From positions 24,460,127-24,524,126 of the forward strand of contig JAFMSR010000015.1 of NCBI GenBank assembly GCA_022818135.1: DNA of 64,000 nt. The letters are read 5' to 3'. This document shows positions 9,508 to 32,449 of the stretch, in pieces; position 1 is the stretch's first letter; the number at the start of each line of letters is the position of its first letter. The stretch is from Saxidomus purpurata. Lineage: Eukaryota; Mollusca; Bivalvia; Venerida; Veneridae. The translations under genes were made by a program, and so were the position numbers. Under the pieces are notes generated by a model. The model made no database searches. It had not been told where the DNA came from and saw nothing but the letters and a program-made list of their open reading frames with translations.

Positions 9508-12500
9508 AAATTGTCTGCACACCAGCAGCTTTATCAAGCCTCTGACAATCTGATATATTAATAAAAAAGAGAAAAATAACACGCTGAATTAATTTGTATC
9601 ATTTAATAGTATATATATTTTCAAAACACGTACAATATAACACCTACTTTCAACAGTAAAATAATAGAACACAATGACAGCAACACCTTTTCTCCACTTC
9701 TTCTTTAAGATGAAAACAAACTGTTCTTAAACAAACTTGCCTCTCTACTAATGTTAAACATTAAAGTCATTTAACATCAACAGGAAAATATCATCCAACT
9801 GTAAAATCATAAAATACCAATTAAAATCAGTAATCCTTATGAAAGTTTATCAACCAAAAATAGTGACATTCACTTTAAAAAGTTTTAATCACATCAGTGT
9901 TATATTCATTTATAAATTTTAGTACTCCAGATATTTTGTTTTAAGGAAACTTCATTTCTATCAATTTGATATGGATTCATTCATGGTCTGAATTGGACAG
10001 AAATCTGTTTTCTCTCTATAGTGATGATAATTTACTAATAATTAAAATTTACTAATAATTAAAATAACTTAAAGGGCAAATAATCATGGTCCAATGAAAC
10101 AAAAAGACTTTCTCTTGTATATGTCTTGAATCAATTATCTTCAATTACATATTTTTTTCTGAAGTAAGTCAATTATTATTCAGCTTATTTCAGAAATAAA
10201 ACATAAAACAACAAAATCTTTCATCTGAAATCTGTTAGAGAACAAAAAATCCATCAATAGTGTAACAATAAACCGAACCATTTAACACTTAAATTCAATT
10301 TACTGCGTTGTCTGTGGCTTTATTTACTCATTTTTTTTAATTATATGGATTTATAAAAAAGCAACTTTAAATCATCTTTTAACGAATAGTTTAAATTTTC
10401 AAGAAAAAATGATTTTCCAAATTGTGCTTTAATTAACCAATCAAATTTATATATACAACAAAAATACCAGTTCACGTCCATCTTTAATATGGGGAGAACA
10501 AAACAGTGATAATTAAATGCATTTGATTAACAACAAATGTAAGCAATAAAAAATAAAAATATTTGAAGTCTTCAAAATCAGTCAGAATTTCTATGCTTAA
10601 AAATAAATCCTAAATTTTATGCTTTAACCCTGAAGCTGAACATCTTCTAAAATGGGCATGTTAGTCCTTGAATTTGGACAGCACCATAAGTTTTTGAAAG
10701 CGATGTTTGCTGTAAATTTATGGGCTGAACAATAAACAGTACAGATCATGATCAGACTGCAAGGGTGTGTAATTTGATCATGATATACACTGGTCACAAA
10801 ACTAGAATACTTTTCCAGCAGCTAGGCAAGGTTAAGCTACATGCAGATATTTTGATCCTGTTGCTGAAAGCAAACCAATCATATCAACACAAGTGTCACA
10901 AAGTGACATCACACAGTGACATCACAGTGACAATCGCAATACTTCAAATTGTATTCCATTACTTTACTGTTACATCTACACAGCCAACGTTCACCAAACA
11001 TATACTCAACAAGCTGTGGAATCACAATGACTGAAAAAAAAAGTATATATAATGGTTGATCCTGAGAAAAAATACACGTGAAATGTGAATGTTTTATAAC
11101 AAGGTTAACTGTTTCCAGAGATGAGAAGACATCTTGTAGAGTCTATCAACTGTTTGTTCTTATAACAACAGAAGGACTGAACACCACTGCAGAAAAGATT
11201 TCAAAATAAAAAAAAAATCATCATTTTACTGTAAAACACTTTATATTTGCAGATATTTTGTTTTCACTGACGTCTGAGGCAATCCCAATACATTTTTTGT
11301 ATGTAACATAGCTTGACTATCTTTATGTTTATATGTGTATTTGCTTGAACTGTAAACTATCTCAAAGCATCCCTATAAATGCACGAGTCTATAAATGTAT
11401 GCGAGAGTCTGTTTGATAAATTACTGATAAACTGTAGCTAATACATCCCAATTCTTTTTGTAGTAATATCAAGGACTCAAAAATGAAATGTGTAGAAAAA
11501 GTTTGCGAAAGAAAAACAAACCCAGCAGATATAAAATGCTTTACAGTTTTTAATTATGAGCATGTTTCAATACGGAGTAGTTAACCCTTGTTTTGCCTAA
11601 ATACATCATAGACAGCTTAAGGAACATTTACAACTGACACAGAAGCAATCTGTTCAGGATGTCCATCTTCAAGCCATTCCAGTTTCTTTTAAATTACAAA
11701 ATAATATTGCACAGGCGGGTGCAGTATTACTTTTAGTTCTCTACATATAGAAGATACATTTGTAGGATAAACAAATACATGTGACCTTTAAATCTAAAAA
11801 AAAACTGCCAATTTAAACAGAACTAGATTTGATGTAAGGTAAAATGATCTCCAGACAAGCGATTAAAGTCAAACCCCAAGAGCCATACCTGGGTCTTGTC
11901 CTCCTGACCTCTGTGTTGCTGAAATTTCTACATTAACGACTGTCTCTGTGAAACCACCAGAATTCTCAGAAATGTTACCAGTCAAAGTCTGGCAGCTGCT
12001 TACCTTACCAATGGTTTAAATGCCAATATATATCCTTTTTTACACAAGTAAAACTCATAGACTCACTTTAAAATGTAGGTTTCAAGATCTAAAACATTGA
12101 ACTTTCAAAAATGCACATTTCTGTTAGCAGTTTTTACCTCTTCTCTAGGTAACTATATTAGGAACAAACTCTTCCAATCATAATAGCAAGGCTTAACAAG
12201 CAGAATTTGTGCAAAATATAGATTGCTTATATATGTGTGGAGAAACATTTCTCATCTCCGCTGAGTATATAATGGATTAAACTCTTCACTCCAAAACAAT
12301 TCAGTTCACACCTAGAAAACGAGAACCAAAAATTATTTCATATCCATGAAGCTTCAAATACTCGAACAGTTGACTGGTGACTTGAAAATGTTCATTTCTG
12401 ACAAATGTACAATAAATAAGTCATGATATTACACAGTCTGCGATGAATTGTATTGTACAGGTATTTTCTATATGTAATGAATGAGCAATGTTTAAACAAC

Positions 12501-15500
12501 TATTTCAATTCTCAACTATAAGCCAAGATAATGCTTGAACTACGATCAGTATCTGTTTCTCTCAGTTCTCTCCCTTGTGTTTCTCAATTCTCTCCCTTGC
12601 CTTCATGCACAAAACACAATTCAGAACAAATTGATCATGCATCACTCATTGCCTGTGACTAAAGAATTTGCAATGAAGAAACACATTTTTTGTCAATAGT
12701 AAGTTGTTTTACCCTGGTATAAAATTAAGAATTTTTCCAAGCAAATATATTTTTGACTAAAAAGATCTCTAGTTGCATACATGAATGTTTTCAAGTACAC
12801 TGAATGATAATATGATTGCCAAAAAAATAAAAGGCACAATATCACATTTTTTCAAACAGTGATGTAATGTGACCTATTTAATGGATAATGAGGAGTTCAT
12901 CAATATCACAAACACTTGAAATGACTTTTGTTGTTGATGTTTTCTAGTTTATAGTTTAGTCTAGTAAATGCCAAGTTGTTACATGATGTGTTTCACTTAT
13001 ACATATTGCCTGCATAAAGCTTTCTTGCATAACTATTTGAAGATTTACCTTTTGACATTTTAAACTCCAAACATGTTTACTTAATCAATTGAAACTAATC
13101 TCTCTTTTGCAGAGGGACATGCCATAAACAACAGTAAATTGTTTAAAAAATACCTCATCAGTACCATTAAATGCATCTATTTCCAATTACATTTTTAATG
13201 CAAAAATACTTGTTAAAGGGCAACAAAAATAATCTTGGTCCTTCTAATTTAAATGAAGTGAAGTAAGTTTCAGATCTTTAGACATACATGTACTTATTAG
13301 AAATGATACGAGCACCTCTGTGGAAAAACCAGTACTTCAACATTTACAGTCACTGACATTCACAGCCACAGAGGACACTCGATCTGATAAAAATGTATTA
13401 TCATATCCAAAATTTACTTCATCCACACCTGCAAATTTACTACATTAACACCTACTTCTGTCTGTCCATTGTCTGCGCATGCGAATGATACTCATCTAGA
13501 TCAAACAGAAGTGACTAGTTTTAAGCCAAAGTGTTGGTTTTCCTACACTGGTGCTTGGTTTAAAATACTGAAAACTCACACATCTAATATGTTAACAGTT
13601 TTTTTTTAAGTCAGATGAATGTAAACAATAGTGTAACATACAAGCAAGTTTTCACTAAACAGTCCTTCAGTCACTGCAACCTAGCATGTTTCTCTAGTTC
13701 ATTCCTACAATAAACAGTTCTAATCTGAATTAAGAAATTCTCTTGATTGCATGTACACTATAACCAAGTCATGTCCTTTGATCTATTAACTGTTTTTATC
13801 TTGCCCAAAAGTGATTAAAAAGCTTTTCAACTCATATTCAATGGCTATTATTGCTAGAAACATGCTTGGTTAAAGTTGATGAAGGGCTGTCGACCTACAC
13901 AGTCCAACAAAACATAATACCACATGTGAAGCTTCTATTCATTGAAATATGGTCATAAATGGGAAGCATGCCAAATGTTAATCACACCCCAAATAAAATC
14001 ATGTTTACCACTATAACATACATAATATCTTAGAAAAAGTGAAAATTTGATTACATAGATTGTACCTATATATAGATATAAAATCTTATAGCAATATAAA
14101 CCTAGAATTGATGCTGACTAAATTTAGCCGTACAGTCCCTAAATAGGCAGTAATTCATCAGTTACACTTATTGACAAATGATTACATGTACCCCGGTACA
14201 CAGCAAAATGCAATATGCCTTACTTGTAAAAAAAAACTCACAAAAAGTCTGAGAGATAATTTGATGAGTCATTTTTGCTAATATTGGCTGAAGCTTAAGG
14301 TACAAGGTGATTTATATTGATGTTGATACACAAAGCTTGTAATATCATTCTAGTCACATTATCGATCTATCTACAAACCTCACGATATTTTGCTTTGAGC
14401 GCAACCAACTCTTGTTTTACCAAAAAGTCAGGTACCTTCCATTTCGCAATATATCCCAAAAAACATACACAATGTACTGTTTCAAGACTTCAGCTTTTCC
14501 TCTGGGTATCAATCCCACATTGATTACAAATCACATGATCATTGGGTGTCAAATATTAAATTTAGTTGTCCTATACCATGAAAATCCTTTGCAATTTTCA
14601 CAACAGAGGGATACTACGACGTGACCAATTTTCTTACCCAAATTTAACATGGCTGACAATTGTTGACATTTTTATATTTGAGAACTTTGAAATGGTTTTG
14701 CCAAGATTTTCATAGAAACAGCATCACAGGTGTAATTTCTGTAAAAACACATCTAAAGTTTCATTTCTTTAATTCATTAAAATCAATATATATGGATATC
14801 CCTGGCCATTATACCTGCATGAAAAAACATCATTGGTAATTTTTGTTAAATATTTATAAATTGTCTCTGATAAACATGTAAGGTATCAGTAATAATACTA
14901 AATGTGTAAGCTACAGTAGAGACTAAGAAACACTTTTTAGTAAGAACATCTGAATTAAAATGGCAGCCCTATTACAAGCAACATTTCAAAGTACTGGTAA
15001 ACTTTAGACATTTAAGACAACTGCAGACACTTCTATACATTGTGCCAATCTGTTGAGGCCTGCACACCAATATGATTATCTGAAGTTTGTATATGTGCTT
15101 TTTGGGTCCTCCATCCTCGTTCGAGGCTTAAAGCGGTATCTGAAGTAGCTGTGCTTGAACCTATAAACCAGAACCATCTTATCATGGACCTATATACATG
15201 TACACATGTAAACAAAACATGTCAACACATGTCATGTGATTTCTTCTAGCTCCATTTACCAAGTCATAATGCTACACTGTAGTCTTCAGTTTGACACAAG
15301 GCTTTCACAGGCGATCATTATGGAGGTAAGAATTTTCAGGGATCTCCCAGGTTTATTGCTTCGGAATCTTACATCATACATGTTTGATAAGCAACTATAC
15401 CCCCAGTCATTTCACACATCAGCTCAAATTACTGGTATGTTTGAAAGAGATCTGTTCACCATTATAAATGTAAAAATTTCCCCACTGTATCTCTTTGTGT

Positions 15501-16867
15501 CTCAAATTCAACTAAAGACCACTTTTCTTATATAGTAACAGAAATTCTGACTATGTCTCTCTTTTTAACTAATTTTTCTTGTTCTGTTACCACCAGTAGA
15601 TAAAATTTTTTCTCTGTTAAGAAGAATGAATCTACGATAAAACATTTAAAAGGAAGCCACAAACCTAAAATTTTGTTCAGTAAAAAATTTATCAAATATT
15701 CAAGCATATTCCATGTTAAGACGTTTTCTTCATATTAAACTTTTCTAACGAATTTCACCCAGGCGCTGTTACGACACAGATGCTGGTAACTATGTGACAG
15801 ATGGAGTACAGGAGGACAAGACACAGTCCTCAATGAACATGTATATGTGCAACTGACAATAAAGGTTAAAATAACAGCAGTTAATCAAAAATAGTTAGAG
15901 ATTATAAGGAGTAAAAGAGAAACAGGGTTGTAAAACTTCTAGTAAAACACTTATACAACAAAGTACATGCTAACAATGACACATTTCGAATTTTACACAT
16001 ATATGGTTACATCTATAATGCATTCTACCTATATTTAGCCACTTATAAGTTATAACAACCACTGTCACTGCATGGCAAAAGTAAAGTGATACAGGGCTCT
16101 GTCTGTCAACACCAAATTTCAACAACTGTGACAAAAAAACATACGTTTGGTGACAATCTTAATTTTTGTTGATATCACATTCAGGCAAGACCGTAGTCCT
16201 GACGTCTTTGCTGGTACCCTTCACTAGTCACTAAATCTTATCACTTTAAAATTACCATACTGTGATATTCCTTGGTTTACATGTGTAATATAAATAAAAC
16301 ATTTACTATAACAATTTTGTATTACTAATTTAAGACAAGTCGATCATTTTTCCTGGGACTAAAGTGCTCTATCAACCATGGAGCATGGCTACGAAGTAAT
16401 TTTTAAAGTAAAAACAAATTCAAATAATATATACTATCTTTAAAAACATCAGCAATATTTTCTCATAGTTTTCAACTTATCAGAAAGTTTTAACTTAAAA
16501 GATCTTCAAAGCTAATTGACCAGTTTTAACCAGTATTGACAACCGGTCTGGTACATATTTGTATTGACCGGTTGATTGTAAACATTGCTCAAAACATTTA
16601 ATTTTCTCATCTTAAAAAAAATAAAATTTTCAAAGCAGAAAAACTTATAAATACCCCTGTAAAACAAACATTTGTCAAACAAACTCCAATGACGCATTCA
16701 GAATTAATTCTCTCTAAAGTCACTTAAACTTATAATCATCAAGCAAGTCATGAAGCATGATGAATTTTCTTCTATTTATAGTAACAGATGATCATGTGAT
16801 TTTCCATATGCACATCATGTGGTCTTGCATGAGGACTGCCTTGCTCAGGGACCGTACGCATCTATCG
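9508..16867. other. AT-rich single-copy region downstream of AMMECR1, possible long 3' UTR
   Basis: About 7.4 kb directly downstream of the AMMECR1 stop contains none of the dispersed repeats that crowd the rest of the window, and no exon with convincing splice sites. Minus-strand AATAAA signals occur, for example at about 10318-10323. A long 3' UTR would explain the absence of insertions, but nothing in the sequence fixes its end. A short tandem duplication of the word CTCTCCCTTG lies near 12567-12600. Confidence 0.3.
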
Positions 16868-26307
<9,440 letters not shown>

Positions 26308-27290
26308 TGTGAATATACACTGAAACAAATTTGAGACTGGTTACAAGTTATTTTCACTTCAGTAACTTCCCCTGCTTATGAACTGTGAACCATTCCGTGG
26401 TGCGTTCGATTTATTCCTCTCTTTTTTTCAAATCTTAGGGCGGTAATCAAAGTATAGTCTGCTTTTTGCGCTGACGGTGTTATTTTTCAATTTCATGACC
26501 ACATTTGTATGGATAGAATGTATAACTTTCTATTATAGCTCTTATAAGAGCATAAAATCAAACTAAAGACAGATCTGTGTCACGGTTCACTGAAGCAAGT
26601 AATTAATAGTATACGTTATATTATTGCTCCAGATAATAATGATAATCCGGCTACCTAGGCACTTCCTTAAAAATAAACTAAAAAAGTTGCTAACTTCTAA
26701 TTTTTAGTAAAATAAATATCTTATGACAATGTAGTTGGAAAAAAACACAAAAGAAATCTGCCTTTGATCTGGAGCAATAATATTGGTATATATTCGTCCC
26801 AGTTATTATTTATAATCGTAGGCTGATTTCTTTTGTGTGTGTGTTTTTTTCAGCTACATTGTCATACAGATATATGTTGTCATACGATATTTATTTAAAA
26901 ATAAATAGTTGTAAAAACAGACAAAAATTCCTAACTCAAGAAAAAAAATATGAAAATTTAACTGAGTCGAGATGCAACAAGTGCACGAAGCCATATCACG
27001 CCACAAACTGGAAAGTCACGTGATTCAAATGGTCGAGCTTTGTAAGAAAGCGTAACAAAGTATAGATTTGATAGATTTATACTTTTTTCGCACGAACTTC
27101 TAAACACAAGACTCGAAATTCAATTGAAAGTTTTGAAACTCTCATGTAATCAAGAATGAGTCCGCATAACTTTGGATAAAATATTGCCCGGCTACCTAGC
27201 CACTCCCTTTTTTAAAACTACCAGAAACTTTATTGAACGCATAGTGGTACAAAACCAAATGTTTGACACTCCAGAAAACATTCTACAATT
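26308..27290. other. AMMECR1 upstream region with large inverted repeats
   Basis: The first 300 bp upstream of the AMMECR1 start (minus strand) should hold its 5' UTR and promoter; no clear TATA box or CpG island is seen. From about 26620 to 26900 there are nested inverted repeats. ATTATTGCTCCAGAT (26620-26634) pairs with ATCTGGAGCAATAAT (26767-26781). A segment of about 60 bp ending 26758 pairs with 26825-26896. CCGGCTACCTAG occurs at 26648 and again at 27189, possibly element edges. Confidence 0.45.
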
Positions 27291-27296
27291 ACGGGT

Positions 27297-27811
27297 CACT
27301 GTGACCTTGACCTTTGACCTACTGACCTTAAATCAATAGGGGTCCTTTACCGGTTATTACCAACCTCCACATCAAGTTTCAAGACGTTAGGCGTTCTCGA
27401 ATGATCGTCCAGAAACCGTTCTCCGTGACTTTGACCTTTGACCAACTGACCTAAAAATCAATAGGAGTCCTCTGCTGGTCATGACCAACATCCGCATTGC
27501 GTTTCAAGATGCTAGACCCAAGCGTTCTTGAGTTAGCGTCCGGAAACCATTTTACTATTCAGGGTCACTGTGACCTTGACCTTTGACATACTGACCTAAA
27601 AACAATAGGGGTCCACTGCTGGTCATGACCAACCTTTACACCAGGTTTCAAGATCCTAGACCCAAGCGTTTATCGAGTTATCATCCGGAAACAAGTTGGT
27701 ATACGGACGGAGAGACCGACCGATCAACATACCGACCGACCGACCGACCGACCGACCGACCGACATCTGCAAACCAATATACATCTCTTCTTCGAAGGGG
27801 GCATAATAACA
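27297..27811 (-). mobile_element. HINE-like family G repeat
   Basis: On the minus strand it starts TTGTTATTATGCCCCCTTCG at 27811, then a GGTC tract (27723-27762), then three units of about 124-145 bp carrying GTCAAAGGTCAAGGTCACAG and GGTCATGACCAGCA. The left end is not defined. The ATGCCCCC start and the tract give it the common HINE layout, but no 3' hairpin was found. Confidence 0.6.
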
Positions 27812-30017
27812 AAATACTAAATGATATTGGAGATGCTTGTATTTTCAAAAAGGTTCATTCCGTATGCGGTTAACCTCTGTTGTTTGAGACAACATTGAAT
27901 TTGGCTTCGTCGATGAACATGAACGCCAGCGCGCAAACACCCATGCTCCATATAATGATTTGGTGTTGGTGTAGCTGGAACAAATGGGCAACGTGAATCA
28001 GCTGATGTGTATATTTATTATATACATATTCATGTTTATTTAAGTTTTCTTTGGTATTTGGACAGTATTATACAATATTCTGTATCAAATTTTCCGAGTC
28101 AGATGAAATTAACCGTATCTTAGCTGTCAACCGCGTGTATGATTTTGATTTGAATTTTTGATTTGAAAAGGATGTTATCAAGGTCCGTCCAAAGGCTAAA
28201 TTTTTAGCTTGTTTTTTGGATGAGACCCCGGCATGTCTCCCGTCATGCCTATAAAAGTAGAATTTTGAAGCCGAAAAAGGAGTAATTTACCTGTCTGCAA
28301 TTTCCAGTCAGTATGAGCGTGTTTTCCTGGTGAGATTGTCAATGAGTGATCAGCTCGGTATGCTCCAGAGGTAGTAATTGTCTCGTGACATAGCCGGCCA
28401 CATCACACAGCAGGTGCTCCAGTATCTCTCACGACAGAAGTCCGCTGTCTAACAGTGACTGCACAGGCTTTTCAAGAGACTCACAAACATGTCTCCCACA
28501 TGCTGAAAACCCTTCACATTCACTGCCGAGAGTCTAGGGTGGGAACATGACGAAAACCCAGCCGGGCGGGTCAGAAACACAACTAGGCGTACTTTAGCAC
28601 ACCACCCAAGGTGTGGGTTGGCCAACAAACACAACTAGGCGTAAGTTAGCACATCACCCACTCCAGAGCACCCCGAAATGGGCGGGCCAACAAACACAAC
28701 TAGGCGTAAGTTAGCACACCACCCATTCCAGGTATCCTGCTGCATGATGTGACCCCAGAACTATGTCAGGTGCAGGGATACAAGCCCCACTACCCAACAG
28801 CATTCCCAGAGCACACACCACTTCACAACTCATCTATGATCTTTCCAGTTCCACTGGCAAAGAGAAATTTAGTCCCAAAAGTAGGTCACCCACGCGTACG
28901 ACCTAGATATGAATGACCTGTCCGAAACGTGGCAAGTAAGGATGCCCCCCCCCCCCCCCCCCAGCACAGTCACTGTAAGAGAGGTCTTCTGTCTTTTCAC
29001 GGCACCGGCACACAGGGATTCTGATAGGTTGGTGAAAATCACACACCGTGCGTCTTCGTTGCTGCGATGAACAAACGACCATTGTCAGGGTCACTCTCCC
29101 CGTCGTTAGCTGAGGCCCGACAGCCACTAGATCGAGTGTGGACCGAAGTCCTGTTTTGGATCGAAGCCCTATTTGTTGTGTTTGATCCAGTGTCCGTCGA
29201 GACCCCACGCCTGTTTCGCGACGTGCACCGTCATCATGATTCCTGGGTTTGTATTTGTTCTTTTGGGGTCCACCATCCTCGTTCGAGATGAATAATCAGT
29301 ACGACCCGATGATTCATGGGCCAACTTATACAATATTCCTACGCTAAAAGTTGAAAAATAGATCGACATTGCTGCTGTAAAATTTTGGTTTTATTGTCTT
29401 CACATTGTTTTTAAAGTCACATATCATAAATACAATTTCTTTCTCGCATAAGATGACCCAGATAGATGATTTACATTTTGTATTTACTTTTCATCGCTTT
29501 TGTTTGTTTATACACGTAAGAAACAAATGGCATCTGATAAAACCTGACACGAAAGAGTGCGTTATTGGGTCAGACCTCTTCACTTTGTTCCGGCTGAATG
29601 CCAGAATTTCTTCCAAAACAATTGCATTATATGATCGTTTAAGGGATAATAACGGTAACACAGTCTGTACTTGTATGTTTGCGCATGCGAAGTCAGAAAA
29701 CTAAAATTTAATTGAATATCAATTTTGCGTAGCGAAATGAATTTTTTGGACGACGTCTCTGATAACCTGTATTAACACAAAGATGCCATTTAAACATTTG
29801 CATTTTTGTATTTTTCACCACAAGAAAAATATTTTGAGAAAATCGGAAAATCAAATTTCTAGCATAAAATGATGTAGCATGATGGTTGTTAACTAAAAAA
29901 AGCTCTTTTATATGATTTACGTAAAATACACGTCAAGAGACTTACACTTATGACTGATATTGTTGCTTGGATATTTCTTGGATATCTCATCGGTATAAAT
30001 TTCATTGTTATGTAACT
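27812..30017. other. unassigned region with a short tandem repeat
   Basis: No coding exon was supported. Between 28575 and 28730 the word AACACAACTAGGCGTAAGTT, followed by AGCACACCACCCA, occurs three times at 52-66 bp spacing. A run of sixteen C lies at about 28947. A 37-bp word around CCATCCTCGTTCGAG (29270-29288) recurs at 15109-15127. AACAACATGTCTCCCACATG and other GC-richer segments at 28280-28900 differ from the AT-rich flanks, but no product is recognisable. Confidence 0.35.
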
Positions 30018-32449
30018 AATTCAAGTTCACCTGAGCCGTCAAGATGAATGTCTGTCGTCTTCAAATTGATTTCTTCTCATAAACTTCTTCACGGACTTTC
30101 ATCAAACTTGGCCAGAATCATCCTGGCATTGAACTCTCTTAAATTTTTAAGCGATTTTACCGTTGAAAGTGACCATCATAATTAAAAAAAACATAAATCA
30201 GCGATTTTTACTCCTAGAATAATAAACATTGCAATAGTTATAACCCCAAAACATCGATCTGTATCAACAGTTTCATTCACACTGAATATAGAGAAAATCT
30301 GTAAAAATATTTTTTTACTATCCTAGTGAAAAATAAAAAATTAACTGAGTACAAAATGTACATGTATATCTTAATTTGTATTAATTTTGTCAACAACAGA
30401 AATAACTCGGTAAAACTACTTACTTCTTATATGTTTTAGAACATCCACTGTGTTTTGAGCACCATTCTTAACTATAAACCAATGTGACCATTTTGAAAGG
30501 TAATAGAACTTTAAAATTTGTTTAAATGGTTTCGATTGACTGAAGAACGTGGCCGCAAGAGCTAAAATAAAAAGATCTTAGAAAAGCTTCTTCTCCAAAA
30601 CCGCAAGTCCAGAGCTTAGATATTTGGAGTGTAGCATTGTCTAGTGGATCTCTACCAAGAGTCATTCGAATTAGGCCATTGATGTATGAATTGGCCCCGC
30701 ACTAGGGGTTACATATATTAAAAAACAGAAACTTCAAAGTTTTTCAAAAGCCACAAGACCCAGATCGTAGATATTTTGTATGTACCATCTTTAAGTGGTA
30801 TTCTCTCAGGTTTGCTCAAACCATGCCCACCGGGTCAAAATTGACCCGATGTTTTACATAAAGTTATATAGAAATGTTTCAAAATCTTCTTAAAACCACA
30901 AGACATAGTGCTCAGATATTTTGTTTGTAGCATCATCTTTTTAGATTGTTAAAACCGTGTCAGTAGCGTCAAATATGACACTTCCCTGTAGGTCACGTGT
31001 TTACACATACACGAATAACATTAAAAGAATTATTCTCGAAATCACATGACCTGGAGCTTAGATATTATTTGTTGTGTAACATTGTGTAGTGGTCCTGTAC
31101 CAAGTTCGTTCAAATCATTGATTGATATTGACCATACCCAGGGGCACTGGATCATATAGACTTATATAAGTAGGTACAAGCCCTAGAGTATAAATATCCA
31201 GTGTGTAACATTGTCTAGTGAATCTCTTTAAGCCATGGTAGAGCTTAGATATTGCGCATGTAGCATTGTCTCGGAGACTTGTTCAAAGTTTGTTTGTCCT
31301 CAAGGTCCAAATTGACACTGCCCAGGGGACACTTGTTTTACATAGATTTATATTGGAAAAACTTCTCAAAAACCGGAGGGCTCATATCTTAGATATATGA
31401 CAATCCAGTGGACCTCTACAGAGAATGTTCAAATCATTATCCCTGGGCCAACCTTACCCGGCAGTCACTTGATTTACATATGCTTATGCAGGGAAAACTT
31501 TGTCTTGTTGACCTCCACCAAGAATATCCAAATCATGAGCCCTTGGTCAAAATTGACTCTGCCTCAGGGTCATCGGTTTTATCATAGGCTTAGATATGAA
31601 TTTAAAAAAAAATCTTCTTGTCTCCAACCACAAGACCTAGAGCTTAGATATTTGGTATATAGCTTAACCGTATGGTCCTCTATCAAGATTGTTCATGACC
31701 CCTTCCCGCTGGCAAAATCGATCCGTCCCGGAGCTCACTTCAAACCCATTGGGTCTACGTTGGCCCCGCCCCGGAGTCACTTGGCCGAATGACCTACTTT
31801 TATGTTTTAAAGCTACATCAATGCAATTTGAACTGTATGAACACTTTTGCATTCAGAGTTCAACTTTTTGATCTACTGCCATACTCTCTCATTTTGAAGC
31901 TACATCAATGAAATTTGGACCATGTTTACAGTTTTTCGTGTAGATTTCAACTTCGACATTGACTCACCTTGACCTACTTTCCTGTTTGCTGCAGCAATGA
32001 AATTTGAACTGTATGGATAGTTTTGCAGACATATTACAACTTTGACCTGGGCTGACCATGACCTATTTTCTGTTTTTGAAACTAAATCAGTGAAATGTGG
32101 ACCATATATACAGTTTTGTATGTGTATTTCAACTTTAACATTCGCTGACCTTGACCTACTGACCTAATTTCATGTTGTTTTTTTTTTGGAAGCTACAGGA
32201 ATGAAATTTCAGCAATATGTACAGTTTCTAATGCAAGTTTCTACTTTGAATTTTACTGACCTTGACCTTTACCTTTGGTCTAGTTTTTGTTTCTCAAGCA
32301 AGAGAGATAAAATGTTGACTGTTTAGTTTTGCAAAGTTGTGTCCAAAATGCCCATGACTGACTTTGATTACGACCTTTCGACCTAGTTGTTTGAAAGTGC
32401 AATGATACTCAGTGAGAGATATAGGGTCATCATGGCCCTCTTGTTTAAA
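30018..32449 (+). mobile_element. old HINE E-like element with two sets of internal units
   Basis: The left end AGTTCACCTGAGCCGTCAAG is a decayed form of the family E start (TTTAGCTCACCTGAGC). The right end has the hairpin GGGTCATCATGGCCC followed by TCTTGTTTA at 32433-32449. Between them, units of about 150 bp with CCACAAGACCTAGAGCTTAG and TTAGATATT words run from 30590 to about 31790. Units of about 115 bp with AAGCTACATCAATGAAATTT and GACCTTGACCTAC run to 32290. High divergence implies an old insertion or two joined repeats. Confidence 0.5.

Noticed and set aside
9195..9509. Regular 30-bp repeats that could be read as a CRISPR-like array
   Set aside because: There are no unique spacers: the repeats are contiguous and near-identical, and the genome is clearly animal (spliced genes, SINEs, LINEs).
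8546..9509. Overlapping open frames up to 124 codons on both strands
   Set aside because: All derive from minisatellite units read in several frames, with repetitive peptides and no gene signals.
10765..11034. 89-codon open frame in the region downstream of AMMECR1
   Set aside because: Isolated, low-information composition, and on the strand opposite the likely 3' UTR.
28290..28520. Possible upstream noncoding exon of AMMECR1 on the minus strand (CAGACAG|GTAAAT)
   Set aside because: A single donor-like site without an identifiable start or supporting transcript; too weak to annotate.
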